From contig CAZPZD010000057.1 of assembly GCA_964590515.1 (NCBI GenBank), positions 1 through 13,379 of the forward strand: a stretch of DNA of 13,379 bases. Reading direction: 5' to 3'. Every line of letters begins with the position of its first letter. The first letter of the stretch is position 1. Shown piece after piece: positions 7,464 through 13,379 of the stretch. The translations under genes were made by a program, and so were the position numbers. The notes beneath the pieces were generated by a model. That model searched no databases and was not told the origin of the DNA. It saw only the letters and a list, made by a program, of their open reading frames with translations. This DNA is from JADFRG01 sp964590515. GTDB lineage: Bacteria; Chloroflexota; Anaerolineae; Anaerolineales; E44-bin32.

Positions 7464-8366
7464 TTATTCATCCGGGTAGATTGGATTGCTCCACGCCCGT
7501 TGACCTCGGTCATCACGCACTTCGATCCGGATCCAGGCTGGATGACGCTTCAACTTGAACTCGGCTTCGGTCAGCGACGAACCCGCCGCCGCGTGCTGGC
7601 TCCAGCCCTGGCTCCCGGCGCCGATCCAGTAGATGGCCTCGACCGGCGAGGATTGAACCCAGAGTCGCTTGCCCTCCCAGTGCACCGATTCGATCGTTGG
7701 GTGGTTGGTGCTGAAAAACAATCCTCGACGCAGCCCATCCAGGATGGCAGCGGCAGTCAGCTCGGGTGCCTTGACCATCACCCAACCGCCGCCATGGTCC
7801 GGGTCGCGCCAATGCGAGTCGTCGGTTGCTAGCCCCCATGCTCGCTGGCCTCGCCCAAGCAGGTCGTCCCAATAGCCGCAGGCCTCGCCCTTACGGTTCT
7901 CCCACGTCGCGGCGGAGTTGAAGATCTCGAGCGCTCGCAGCCCCTCGAATGAGGCCAACTCTTCGTGTGAGAGTCCGGACCAGTACGGGTGGGCAAGGTA
8001 GCCAAATCCTCCTTGCGCCCAGATCCATTCTAGAATGGCGGATACGCCTTGAAGCCGTTCCGGGAGCGGCTCGCTCAGCCCGACCGCAACGCAGTGAACC
8101 GGAGACCCCTGCCGGCTGCGGCCCAGGCTGAGCTCCGCGCCCGGGAGCGCGATCAGGGACTGCCCCTCGGCACCCGCCTGGATTGGCGCGACGGTGATCC
8201 GGTTATGGTCGGTGATAGCCAGCACCTGGTAGCCGTTCTGGCGATGCCAATCGACGACCGCCTGGGCGGACCAGGCGCCGTCCGACTCGATCGTGTGAGT
8301 GTGTAAGCTGGCGCGGTACCATTGGCCGGGCGCGTTGAAAGGGTTGGTGGCGGGTGAGTCACTCAC
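7464..8366 (-). CDS. PHP-domain metal-dependent hydrolase
   Basis: This is a predicted cytoplasmic phosphoesterase of the polymerase-and-histidinol-phosphatase family. Its 300 residues carry the metal-binding set: His22 and His24 in LHTHT, Asp29 in SDG, Asp53-His54 in ITDHN, Glu78 in PGAELS, His91, His126 in AHPYW and the closing Asp-x-His (183-185, DSH). With no polymerase or other domain attached, it is a stand-alone PHP enzyme. Known stand-alone members remove phosphate from nucleotides, cyclic phosphates or histidinol phosphate. The start is GTG, with no clear Shine-Dalgarno sequence. Only 42 bases separate it from the GDPD stop upstream, so the two genes are probably co-transcribed and PHP may act on the GDPD product or a related phosphoester. 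There is no signal peptide. The substrate is unknown. Confidence 0.9.
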   Translation of the reverse strand: MSDSPATNPFNAPGQWYRASLHTHTIESDGAWSAQAVVDWHRQNGYQVLAITDHNRITVAPIQAGAEGQSLIALPGAELSLGRSRQGSPVHCVAVGLSEPLPERLQGVSAILEWIWAQGGFGYLAHPYWSGLSHEELASFEGLRALEIFNSAATWENRKGEACGYWDDLLGRGQRAWGLATDDSHWRDPDHGGGWVMVKAPELTAAAILDGLRRGLFFSTNHPTIESVHWEGKRLWVQSSPVEAIYWIGAGSQGWSQHAAAGSSLTEAEFKLKRHPAWIRIEVRDDRGQRAWSNPIYPDE

Positions 8367-8408
8367 AGGGTGGGAGTTTGGCGTCGGGCAAGTGCTTGCA
8401 AGGACGAT

Positions 8409-9236
8409 TCACGAGGGGCGGGATTCATCGAGGATGGATTTGAGTAGGTGCGGGACGTCGGTAAGGATCCCCGTGGCCCCGGCGGCGATATAGTCGCGCA
8501 TTGCGGCCTCCTCGTTCACGGTCCAGGGGTAGACGTCGAGGCCCGCGGCGCGTAGCTCCGCAACCTGTGAGGGTGCTGTCGCACTCGCCGGAGGCAGATA
8601 GGCCTGAACTTGGAGCCGCTGGACCAACCCGACCGGATCGGGGTCCGGCGTGAAGACTAAGATACCCATGGAGAGGTCCGGAGCCAACTGACGGGCCCGC
8701 TGCAGGAACCGAGTCTGGAAGGACGTCAACAGCACGCTCTCCATTGCGCCGAGTTCCTGGATGAGGGCGACCGTGTCCTCGACGACGTGACTCTCACCCG
8801 GAGCACCCTTGAGGTCCTTGAGCTCGACATCGACCTGCCAGCTGTGCTCGCGGGTGAAGAGCAGGGCCTCCCGGAGAGTGGGGATCGGCTCGGCGGCATA
8901 GTCACCTGGGTTCGCCGGATCAGCGGGATCAGGCCCGGGGGGAGTGCTTACATTAAACCAGGAGCCGAAATCGAGCTGCCGCAACTCATTGAGCGTGAAA
9001 TCTTTCAGCAGCCAGGGCTCGCGCTCCGGGAAGACCTCTCGAGCGTTGGAGGTTCGGAGCAGGCTATCGTCGTGAGCCAGGACCAAAACGCCGTCGGCGG
9101 TCACCGCGACATCGAGCTCCCACATGTCTACCCCCACCTGCAGGGCCTTGCGAGCCCCGGCAATCGTATTCTCCGGCGCCATCCGGCTGGCTCCCCGGTG
9201 GCCGACGTTCAAGGTGGGCGAGCTGCGCGGGTTCAT
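8409..9236 (-). CDS. Glycerophosphodiester phosphodiesterase
   Basis: The enzyme hydrolyses glycerophosphodiesters (glycerophosphocholine, -ethanolamine and similar) to glycerol 3-phosphate and an alcohol. The 275 residues from the ATG at 9236 contain the GDPD signature: GHRGAS with His13-Arg14, PENT with Glu22, WELDVAVTADGVLVLAHDD with Glu40, Asp42 and His55, VDVELKD with Glu138, PWTVN near 237-241 and GILTDVPHLL at the end. A Pro/Asp-rich stretch at 98-120 looks like a loop insertion. The frame is open to 9485, but the extra part is Ser/Arg/Pro-rich and overlaps glpD, so 9236 is preferred although no clear Shine-Dalgarno sequence precedes it. With no signal peptide it should act inside the cell, like UgpQ. 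It is divergent from glpD, whose enzyme would consume its product. Confidence 0.94.
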   Translation of the reverse strand: MNPRSSPTLNVGHRGASRMAPENTIAGARKALQVGVDMWELDVAVTADGVLVLAHDDSLLRTSNAREVFPEREPWLLKDFTLNELRQLDFGSWFNVSTPPGPDPADPANPGDYAAEPIPTLREALLFTREHSWQVDVELKDLKGAPGESHVVEDTVALIQELGAMESVLLTSFQTRFLQRARQLAPDLSMGILVFTPDPDPVGLVQRLQVQAYLPPASATAPSQVAELRAAGLDVYPWTVNEEAAMRDYIAAGATGILTDVPHLLKSILDESRPS

Positions 9237-9261
9237 GGTTGGCTGGCTACTGTGCGGCCCC

Positions 9262-9291
9262 AGTGTATCGTCTTCGCCGGCGGCACGTCCA
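9262..9291 (-). promoter_or_regulatory. Possible promoter for GDPD in the divergent gap
   Basis: On the minus strand TGGACG (9291-9286) and TACACT (9267-9262) are separated by 18 bases. Each matches four of six sigma-70 consensus positions. They lie in the 79-bp gap shared by the GDPD and glpD starts and would give a 5' leader of roughly 20 bases. No better match was found on either strand, including for glpD. This is a weak call. Confidence 0.25.
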
Positions 9292-9315
9292 CGTCTGGGT
9301 TGAAGGTGGTTTGAG

Positions 9316-10926
9316 GTGGAACGAGAGCAACTGCTCGAACGGCTGAGGGCTGAGCGCTTCGACTTGCTGGTCATCGGAGGCGGCGCGACCGGCTGCGGGA
9401 TCGCGCTCGACGCGGCGGCGCGCGGTCTGCAGGTGGCGTTGGTTGAGCGAGAGGACTTCGGTTCGGGGACCTCGTCCCGCAGCACAAAGCTCGTCCACGG
9501 CGGAGTCCGCTACCTGGAACTGGCCTTCAAGCGGCTGGACCGCGTCCAATATCGACTCGTGCGTGACGCACTGGCCGAGCGATCGATCCTGCTGCGGATC
9601 GCCCCCCACCTGACGAGGTGGCTGCCGCTCTTCACACCCCTCTACCGGACATACCAGATTCCCTACTACTGGACCGGCCTGAAACTCTACGACGCCCTGG
9701 CCGGGGAAGCTGGAGGCATCCCGAGCCGATTTGTGTCCAAACGCGAGGCGCGGGCGCGATTTCCGCAGGTCAAGACTGAGGGACTGCGCGGTGGAGTGCT
9801 CTACAGTGACGGGCAATTCGATGACGCCCGGATGAACGTGACCCTGGCGCTTACCGCGATCGACCAGGGAGCGGCGGTGGCGAACTATGTGGAGGTGGTT
9901 GGTCTCGTCCAGCGGGACGGCCGGATCATCGGCGCGGCGGTCCAGGATCGGGTGAGCGGCGGGAACTGGGAGATCGAGGCCCGCAGCGTGATCAATGCGA
10001 GCGGCCCATCGAGCGACCGGGTGCGCCGGATGGAGGACGCCAGCGCGCAGCCGATCCTTCAAGTTAGCTCGGGAGCCCACATCGTGGTGGATGGGAAGTT
10101 TTCGATGCCCGAGGCCGGGCTGCTCATCCCGAAGACCGAAGACGGGAGGGTGTTATTCGTGCTGCCCTGGCTTGGCCACACTCTGATCGGTACGACCGAC
10201 GAGGCCGCCAGCCCAGACGAACCGCCGACCGCGGGCGATGAGGCGGTCGAATACCTCTTGCGGCACGCGAACCGGTACCTCTCCCGCGGGATCGAGCGGG
10301 CCGACATCAAGGCGGCCTGGGCCGGACTGCGCCCGCTGATCCGTGACCCGCGGGCGACTGACACCGCCGGACTGGCCCGCGATCACGTGATCGTGGAAGG
10401 CCGGGGTGGCTTGATCACGATCGGTGGGGGAAAGTGGACCACCTATCGCAAGATGGCCCAGGACGCGGTGGACTACGCGATCCAGCACGCCGGCTTGGAA
10501 GCTGCTGCTCCGTGCAGGACGGCTTCGCTCCCGCTAGTTGGAGCGGAAGGCTTTGACCCGGCCAGCGCAGCACAGATCGGATCTCGCCACGCGCTGGATG
10601 CAGAAGTCGATCAGCACCTTCTGCGCGCCTACGGTAGCAGGGCGGAGCAAGTGGCTGGGCTGCTCACCCAGGTCGGGTCGGCCCGCCTGGCAGCGGGTCA
10701 TCCTTTTCTCGAGGCGGAAGTCGTCTGGGCGGCGCGGCATGAACTGGCACAGACCGCGCTGGATGTGCTGGCCCGCCGGACCCGCCTGGCCTTCCTTGAC
10801 CAAGCCGCGGCGAAGGCCGCGCTACCGAGAGTGGTCGAACTGCTCGCCGCAGAACTGGATTGGGATGGGGGGCGGCGGAGGCGAGAGCTCGCAGAAGGGC
10901 TTGAAAGGATCGAGAAGGGGATTTAA
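9316..10926 (+). CDS. glpD: FAD-dependent glycerol-3-phosphate dehydrogenase
   Basis: This membrane-associated flavoenzyme oxidises glycerol 3-phosphate to dihydroxyacetone phosphate and passes electrons to quinone. The 536 residues start with an FAD-binding fold (LLVIGGGATGCGIA at 18-30, with acidic Glu44 ending the second strand). They continue with the GlpD hallmark GTSSRSTKLVHGGVRYL (51-67), DGQFDDAR (165-172), INASGP (226-231), IGTTD (291-295), AGLRPL (336-341) and GGGKWTTYR (370-378). A helical C-terminal domain runs from about 400 to 525. Length and motif order fit full-length GlpD. The start is GTG, with AAGGTGG six bases upstream. It is transcribed away from GDPD, so a shared control region is plausible. 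Its 3' end faces the aldehyde dehydrogenase gene across 108 bp. Confidence 0.95.
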   Translation: MEREQLLERLRAERFDLLVIGGGATGCGIALDAAARGLQVALVEREDFGSGTSSRSTKLVHGGVRYLELAFKRLDRVQYRLVRDALAERSILLRIAPHLTRWLPLFTPLYRTYQIPYYWTGLKLYDALAGEAGGIPSRFVSKREARARFPQVKTEGLRGGVLYSDGQFDDARMNVTLALTAIDQGAAVANYVEVVGLVQRDGRIIGAAVQDRVSGGNWEIEARSVINASGPSSDRVRRMEDASAQPILQVSSGAHIVVDGKFSMPEAGLLIPKTEDGRVLFVLPWLGHTLIGTTDEAASPDEPPTAGDEAVEYLLRHANRYLSRGIERADIKAAWAGLRPLIRDPRATDTAGLARDHVIVEGRGGLITIGGGKWTTYRKMAQDAVDYAIQHAGLEAAAPCRTASLPLVGAEGFDPASAAQIGSRHALDAEVDQHLLRAYGSRAEQVAGLLTQVGSARLAAGHPFLEAEVVWAARHELAQTALDVLARRTRLAFLDQAAAKAALPRVVELLAAELDWDGGRRRRELAEGLERIEKGI

Positions 10927-11034
10927 CGCAGTCGAGGGATCTCGATCAAGGATCGGGGGACCTGGTCAATAGCCAACCGATTGTGATTGATTTCACAAAG
11001 ACCGCTTGCTGCCGGGCGGGTTCCGTCGGGCGAG
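10927..11034. other. Convergent gap between glpD and aldehyde dehydrogenase genes
   Basis: The 108-bp gap holds a short hairpin just after glpD (TCGAG at 10932-10936 and CTCGA at 10941-10945, loop GGAT). It has only five pairs and no T-run, so it is a poor terminator. A perfect CRP-type palindrome follows at 10981-10998. No gene is supported. Confidence 0.5.
10981..10998. promoter_or_regulatory. CRP/FNR-family-like palindrome
   Basis: TTGTGATTGATTTCACAA is a perfect 6-6-6 inverted repeat and matches the E. coli CRP consensus TGTGA-N6-TCACA at all ten fixed positions. It lies in AT-richer DNA than its surroundings, between two 3' gene ends, so no promoter downstream of it is evident. It may be a real regulator site, a weak hairpin for either transcript, or chance. 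The match is seen; binding is inferred. Confidence 0.4.
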
Positions 11035-12489
11035 CTACTGCTCCGCGATAAACACCGACTTGTACTCGCTGTAATGCAGCAGGGCCGCCATGCCCTGCTC
11101 GCGGCCGAACCCACTCTGCTTCACCCCGCCGAAGGGCGCCTCAATGTGTACGCTGGAGCTGCTGTTGACCGAGACCATCCCGGTCTCCATCGCCCGGACG
11201 ACCCGCAGGGCGCGGCCAATGTCGCGGGTCCAGACCGAGCCCGACAATCCGTACTTGCTATTGTTGGCAATTTGTACCGCCTGCTCCTCGCCCTCAAAGC
11301 TTTGAATCCCCACCACCGGGCCGAAGATTTCCTCTTGGGCGATTCGCATGTCAGGGGTGACATTCACGTAAACTACCGGGCTCAGGTAATTCCCCTTGCC
11401 GAGCGGTGCCTCGGTGGGGACCTCCCCACCGCAGAGCCGCCGGGCGCCCTCGGTATCCCCAATCTCCAGGTAGCGTTGCACCGACTGGCGATGCTGGGGC
11501 GTGATGAGCGGCCCAACCTCCGTCGCTTCGTCCTGGGTGTCGCCTAGCTTCAAAGTCCCCACCCGCGCCGTGAAACGCTCGACGAACTCATCATAGATCG
11601 GACGCTCGACCAGGATCCGGCTGCGGGCGCAGCAGTCCTGGCCGGCGTTGTCGTACACAGAGAAGATGGAAGATTCGACGCACACCGACAGATCCGCATC
11701 GGCGAACACGAGGTTGGCCGACTTGCCACCCAACTCTAACGAGACCCGCTTGATGTCGTCGGCGGCCATCCTCATGATCCCGGCGCCGATCTCGGTAGAA
11801 CCGGTAAACGAGACCTTGCGTACCGCTGGATGACGCACCAGGGCCGACCCGACCGACGAGCCCGACCCCGGCAGCACGTTCAAGACCCCTGGCGGGAAAC
11901 CGGCTTCCAATGCCAGGTCGGCCAGGGCCAGCGCGCTGAGCGGCGTGGCGCTGGCGGGCTTGATGATCACGGTGTTCCCCATGGCCAGGGCGGGCGCCAC
12001 TTTCCAACTGGTGATGAGCAGCGGGTAATTCCACGGCACGATCAGGGCGCACACTCCCAAGGGTTCGTGAAAGGTCAGGGCGGTGCCGTGGGCCGATACC
12101 GGGATCGTCTCCCCGTGGAATTTGTTGACCGCCCCAGCGTAGTACTCAAAGCAGTTGGCGACCCCCGCGATCTCCCCCCGGGCGGCCTTGATCGGTTTGC
12201 CGGCATTGCGCGACTCCAGCTGGGCCAAGCTCTCTCGTTCCTGCCGGATCAGATCGGCGAGTTGCTGGAGCAGCCGCCCGCGCTTGCGGGTGTTCATCGT
12301 CCGCCAGGCTCGGTCCTCGAATCGCTTTCGGGCGGCCAGCACCGCGCGCTCTACGTCAGGCTCGCCTGCCTGGGCCACCTTAGCGAGCAGCTCTCCGTTG
12401 GCCGGATCGAAAACTTCGACCTCGCGTCCATCGGCGGCGGCTGCCCGTTTCCCGTCGACCGCTAGGCCTTGAAAGGGAATTGGCTCCAT
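11035..12489 (-). CDS. NAD(P)-dependent aldehyde dehydrogenase
   Basis: This cytoplasmic enzyme oxidises an aldehyde to the carboxylic acid. All catalytic elements are present in 484 residues, the normal family length: Asn154 in VPWNYPL, Lys177 in IIKPAS, the glycine motif GSTEIG (230-235), the general base Glu252 in LELGGKSAN, the nucleophile Cys286 in GQDCCARSR, Glu386 in EEIFGP and the C-terminal FGGVKQSGFGRE. The pattern resembles the broad group of betaine-aldehyde, aminobutyraldehyde and phenylacetaldehyde dehydrogenases; the substrate cannot be fixed. AGGAG lies seven bases before the ATG and overlaps the TAG stop of the short-chain dehydrogenase, whose end is 10 bases upstream. The two are therefore co-transcribed and may act in sequence, alcohol to aldehyde to acid. 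Confidence 0.95.
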   Translation of the reverse strand: MEPIPFQGLAVDGKRAAAADGREVEVFDPANGELLAKVAQAGEPDVERAVLAARKRFEDRAWRTMNTRKRGRLLQQLADLIRQERESLAQLESRNAGKPIKAARGEIAGVANCFEYYAGAVNKFHGETIPVSAHGTALTFHEPLGVCALIVPWNYPLLITSWKVAPALAMGNTVIIKPASATPLSALALADLALEAGFPPGVLNVLPGSGSSVGSALVRHPAVRKVSFTGSTEIGAGIMRMAADDIKRVSLELGGKSANLVFADADLSVCVESSIFSVYDNAGQDCCARSRILVERPIYDEFVERFTARVGTLKLGDTQDEATEVGPLITPQHRQSVQRYLEIGDTEGARRLCGGEVPTEAPLGKGNYLSPVVYVNVTPDMRIAQEEIFGPVVGIQSFEGEEQAVQIANNSKYGLSGSVWTRDIGRALRVVRAMETGMVSVNSSSSVHIEAPFGGVKQSGFGREQGMAALLHYSEYKSVFIAEQ

Positions 12490-12499
12490 CTTGGCTCTC

Positions 12500-13273
12500 C
12501 TAAAGCGGGGTGACGTAGGCGGCGGTGATGCCGCCGTCTACGGTGAAGGATGCCCCGGTCAGGAATGACGATTCATCCGAGGCCAGGTAGAGCGCGGCCT
12601 GTGCCATCTCCTTGGCCTCGCCGAAGCGACCCATCGGGATGTGCACCAGGCGGCGTTGTTTCTTCTCCTCAGTATCCAAGAACTTCATCAGGAGTTCGGT
12701 GCGCAGGGGTCCGGGGCACAGGGCATTCACGCGGATGTTTTCGCGGGCGTGGACGATCGCCAACTCGCGGGTCAGGGCAAGCACGCCGCCCTTGCTGGCG
12801 GTATACGCCACCTGGGGAGTCGCGGCGCCCAGCAGCGCGACGAACGAGGCGGTGTTGATCACCGAACCGCCCCCGGCCCGCCGCAGGGCCGGTATGCCGT
12901 ACTTGCAACCGAGGAACACCCCCTTGAGATTTACCGCCATGGTCAGGTCCCATACCTCTTCTGAGGTCGTGATGGCGTCATCATCGGCCGAATGCATAAT
13001 CCCCGCGTTGTTGAACATCACATTGAGTTTGCCGTAGAGATCCTCGGCGACCCGCACCATGGCTTCGCAATCCGCCGCCTTGGAGACATCGGCGTGGGCG
13101 TACGTAGCCGTACCACCTTGGCCGCCCACCATCCGCACGGTCTCCTCCCCGGCCGGATCGTTGACGTCAACGACGACAACCTGGGCGCCTTCGGCTGCGA
13201 ACAGAATCGCCGTCTCGCGGCCGATGCCACTGCCGGCGCCAGTGATCAGCGCGACCTTGTCTTGCAGCCTCAT
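12500..13273 (-). CDS. Short-chain dehydrogenase/reductase (SDR)
   Basis: This is a classical SDR oxidoreductase that interconverts an alcohol and a ketone or aldehyde in the cytoplasm. The 257 residues show the cofactor motif TGAGSGIG (11-18), Asp36 at the end of the second strand (favouring NAD over NADP), Asp62, NNAG (88-91), and the catalytic tetrad Asn115, Ser143, Tyr157 and Lys161 (AYTASK). PGPLRTEL follows, and the end carries FLTGASFTVDGG. The ATG directly follows the stop of the upstream gene as TGAATG, with no clear Shine-Dalgarno sequence of its own, suggesting coupled translation. The aldehyde dehydrogenase follows 10 bases later. The substrate is unknown; the pairing suggests a shared pathway. 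Confidence 0.94.
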   Translation of the reverse strand: MRLQDKVALITGAGSGIGRETAILFAAEGAQVVVVDVNDPAGEETVRMVGGQGGTATYAHADVSKAADCEAMVRVAEDLYGKLNVMFNNAGIMHSADDDAITTSEEVWDLTMAVNLKGVFLGCKYGIPALRRAGGGSVINTASFVALLGAATPQVAYTASKGGVLALTRELAIVHARENIRVNALCPGPLRTELLMKFLDTEEKKQRRLVHIPMGRFGEAKEMAQAALYLASDESSFLTGASFTVDGGITAAYVTPL

Positions 13274-13379
13274 TCAGGCGGCCTGCTGCATTTGGGGAAT
13301 GACCAGATTGTGGAGCCAGTTGCGCAGTTCGGCCTCCCGGATCTCTTCCCCCAGGATGTCGGAGCCGATCTTGAGTTCG
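13274..13379 (-). CDS. C-terminal end of an unidentified gene, cut by window edge
   Basis: A frame open from the right edge ends with TGA at 13276-13274, immediately before the SDR start codon. The 34 visible residues include KIGSDILGEE, AELRNWLHNLV and the last residues IPQMQQAA. The segment is charged, looks helical and has no membrane stretch. I do not recognise the family. The direct TGAATG junction, the shared strand and the lack of a gap argue that it is a real gene of the SDR-aldehyde dehydrogenase operon and would be translated before SDR. Confidence 0.65.
   Translation of the reverse strand, partial: ELKIGSDILGEEIREAELRNWLHNLVIPQMQQAA

Noticed and set aside
8354..8366. Perfect odd palindrome GTGAGTCACTCAC on the PHP start codon
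   Set aside because: Six-base arms with a one-base centre are expected about three times by chance in a window this size, and it cannot form a stable hairpin.
9237..9485. N-terminal extension of GDPD across the glpD start
   Set aside because: The product there is low-complexity Ser/Arg/Pro and covers the conserved FAD-binding codons of glpD; GDPD homology begins just after 9236.
9247..10080. 277-codon minus-strand frame across glpD
   Set aside because: It lies opposite the conserved GlpD motifs, its product has no recognisable domain, and it would overlap the divergent control region.
11830..12465. 211-codon plus-strand frame across the aldehyde dehydrogenase
   Set aside because: It is antisense to a gene with all catalytic residues intact, and its Arg/Gly/Pro/Gln-rich product looks like a composition artefact.

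Overview
The window is a GC-rich bacterial chromosome segment. It is packed with metabolic genes and shows no tRNA, rRNA, CRISPR array, insertion sequence or phage gene. The solute-binding lipoprotein has an Ala/Thr/Pro/Glu-rich linker just after its lipid-anchored cysteine, and several genes start with GTG. Together with the high GC this suggests a Chloroflexota-type bacterium, perhaps Thermomicrobia. That placement is an inference from style, not from a marker gene.

Layout. (1) 3-2264, plus strand: the end of an NADP-type isocitrate dehydrogenase gene, then an aldo/keto reductase. (2) 2268-9236, minus strand: seven genes, in transcription order glycerophosphodiester phosphodiesterase (GDPD), PHP-domain metal hydrolase, ABC solute-binding lipoprotein, two ABC permeases, ABC ATPase and an EamA-type membrane protein. 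(3) 9316-10926, plus strand: an FAD-dependent glycerol-3-phosphate dehydrogenase (GlpD type), divergent from the GDPD gene across 79 bp. (4) 11035-13379, minus strand: the last codons of an unidentified gene, a short-chain dehydrogenase and an aldehyde dehydrogenase, tightly packed and convergent with glpD.

The central part reads as a possible organophosphate scavenging unit. An Fbp/Pot-like ABC importer would bring in a solute. The GDPD, which has no signal peptide, would cut glycerophosphodiesters in the cytoplasm to glycerol 3-phosphate plus an alcohol. GlpD would oxidise glycerol 3-phosphate to dihydroxyacetone phosphate. The PHP protein is a likely phosphoesterase of unknown substrate. 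The logic matches the known Ugp/UgpQ/GlpD route, but the transporter belongs to a different ABC family. The link is inferred from gene order only.

Non-coding signals worth attention are a perfect 12-bp hairpin that contains the likely GTG start codon of the first permease, a perfect CRP-type palindrome between the converging glpD and aldehyde dehydrogenase genes, and a 299-bp leader before the binding-protein gene with an orphan strong Shine-Dalgarno sequence and tandem start sites.
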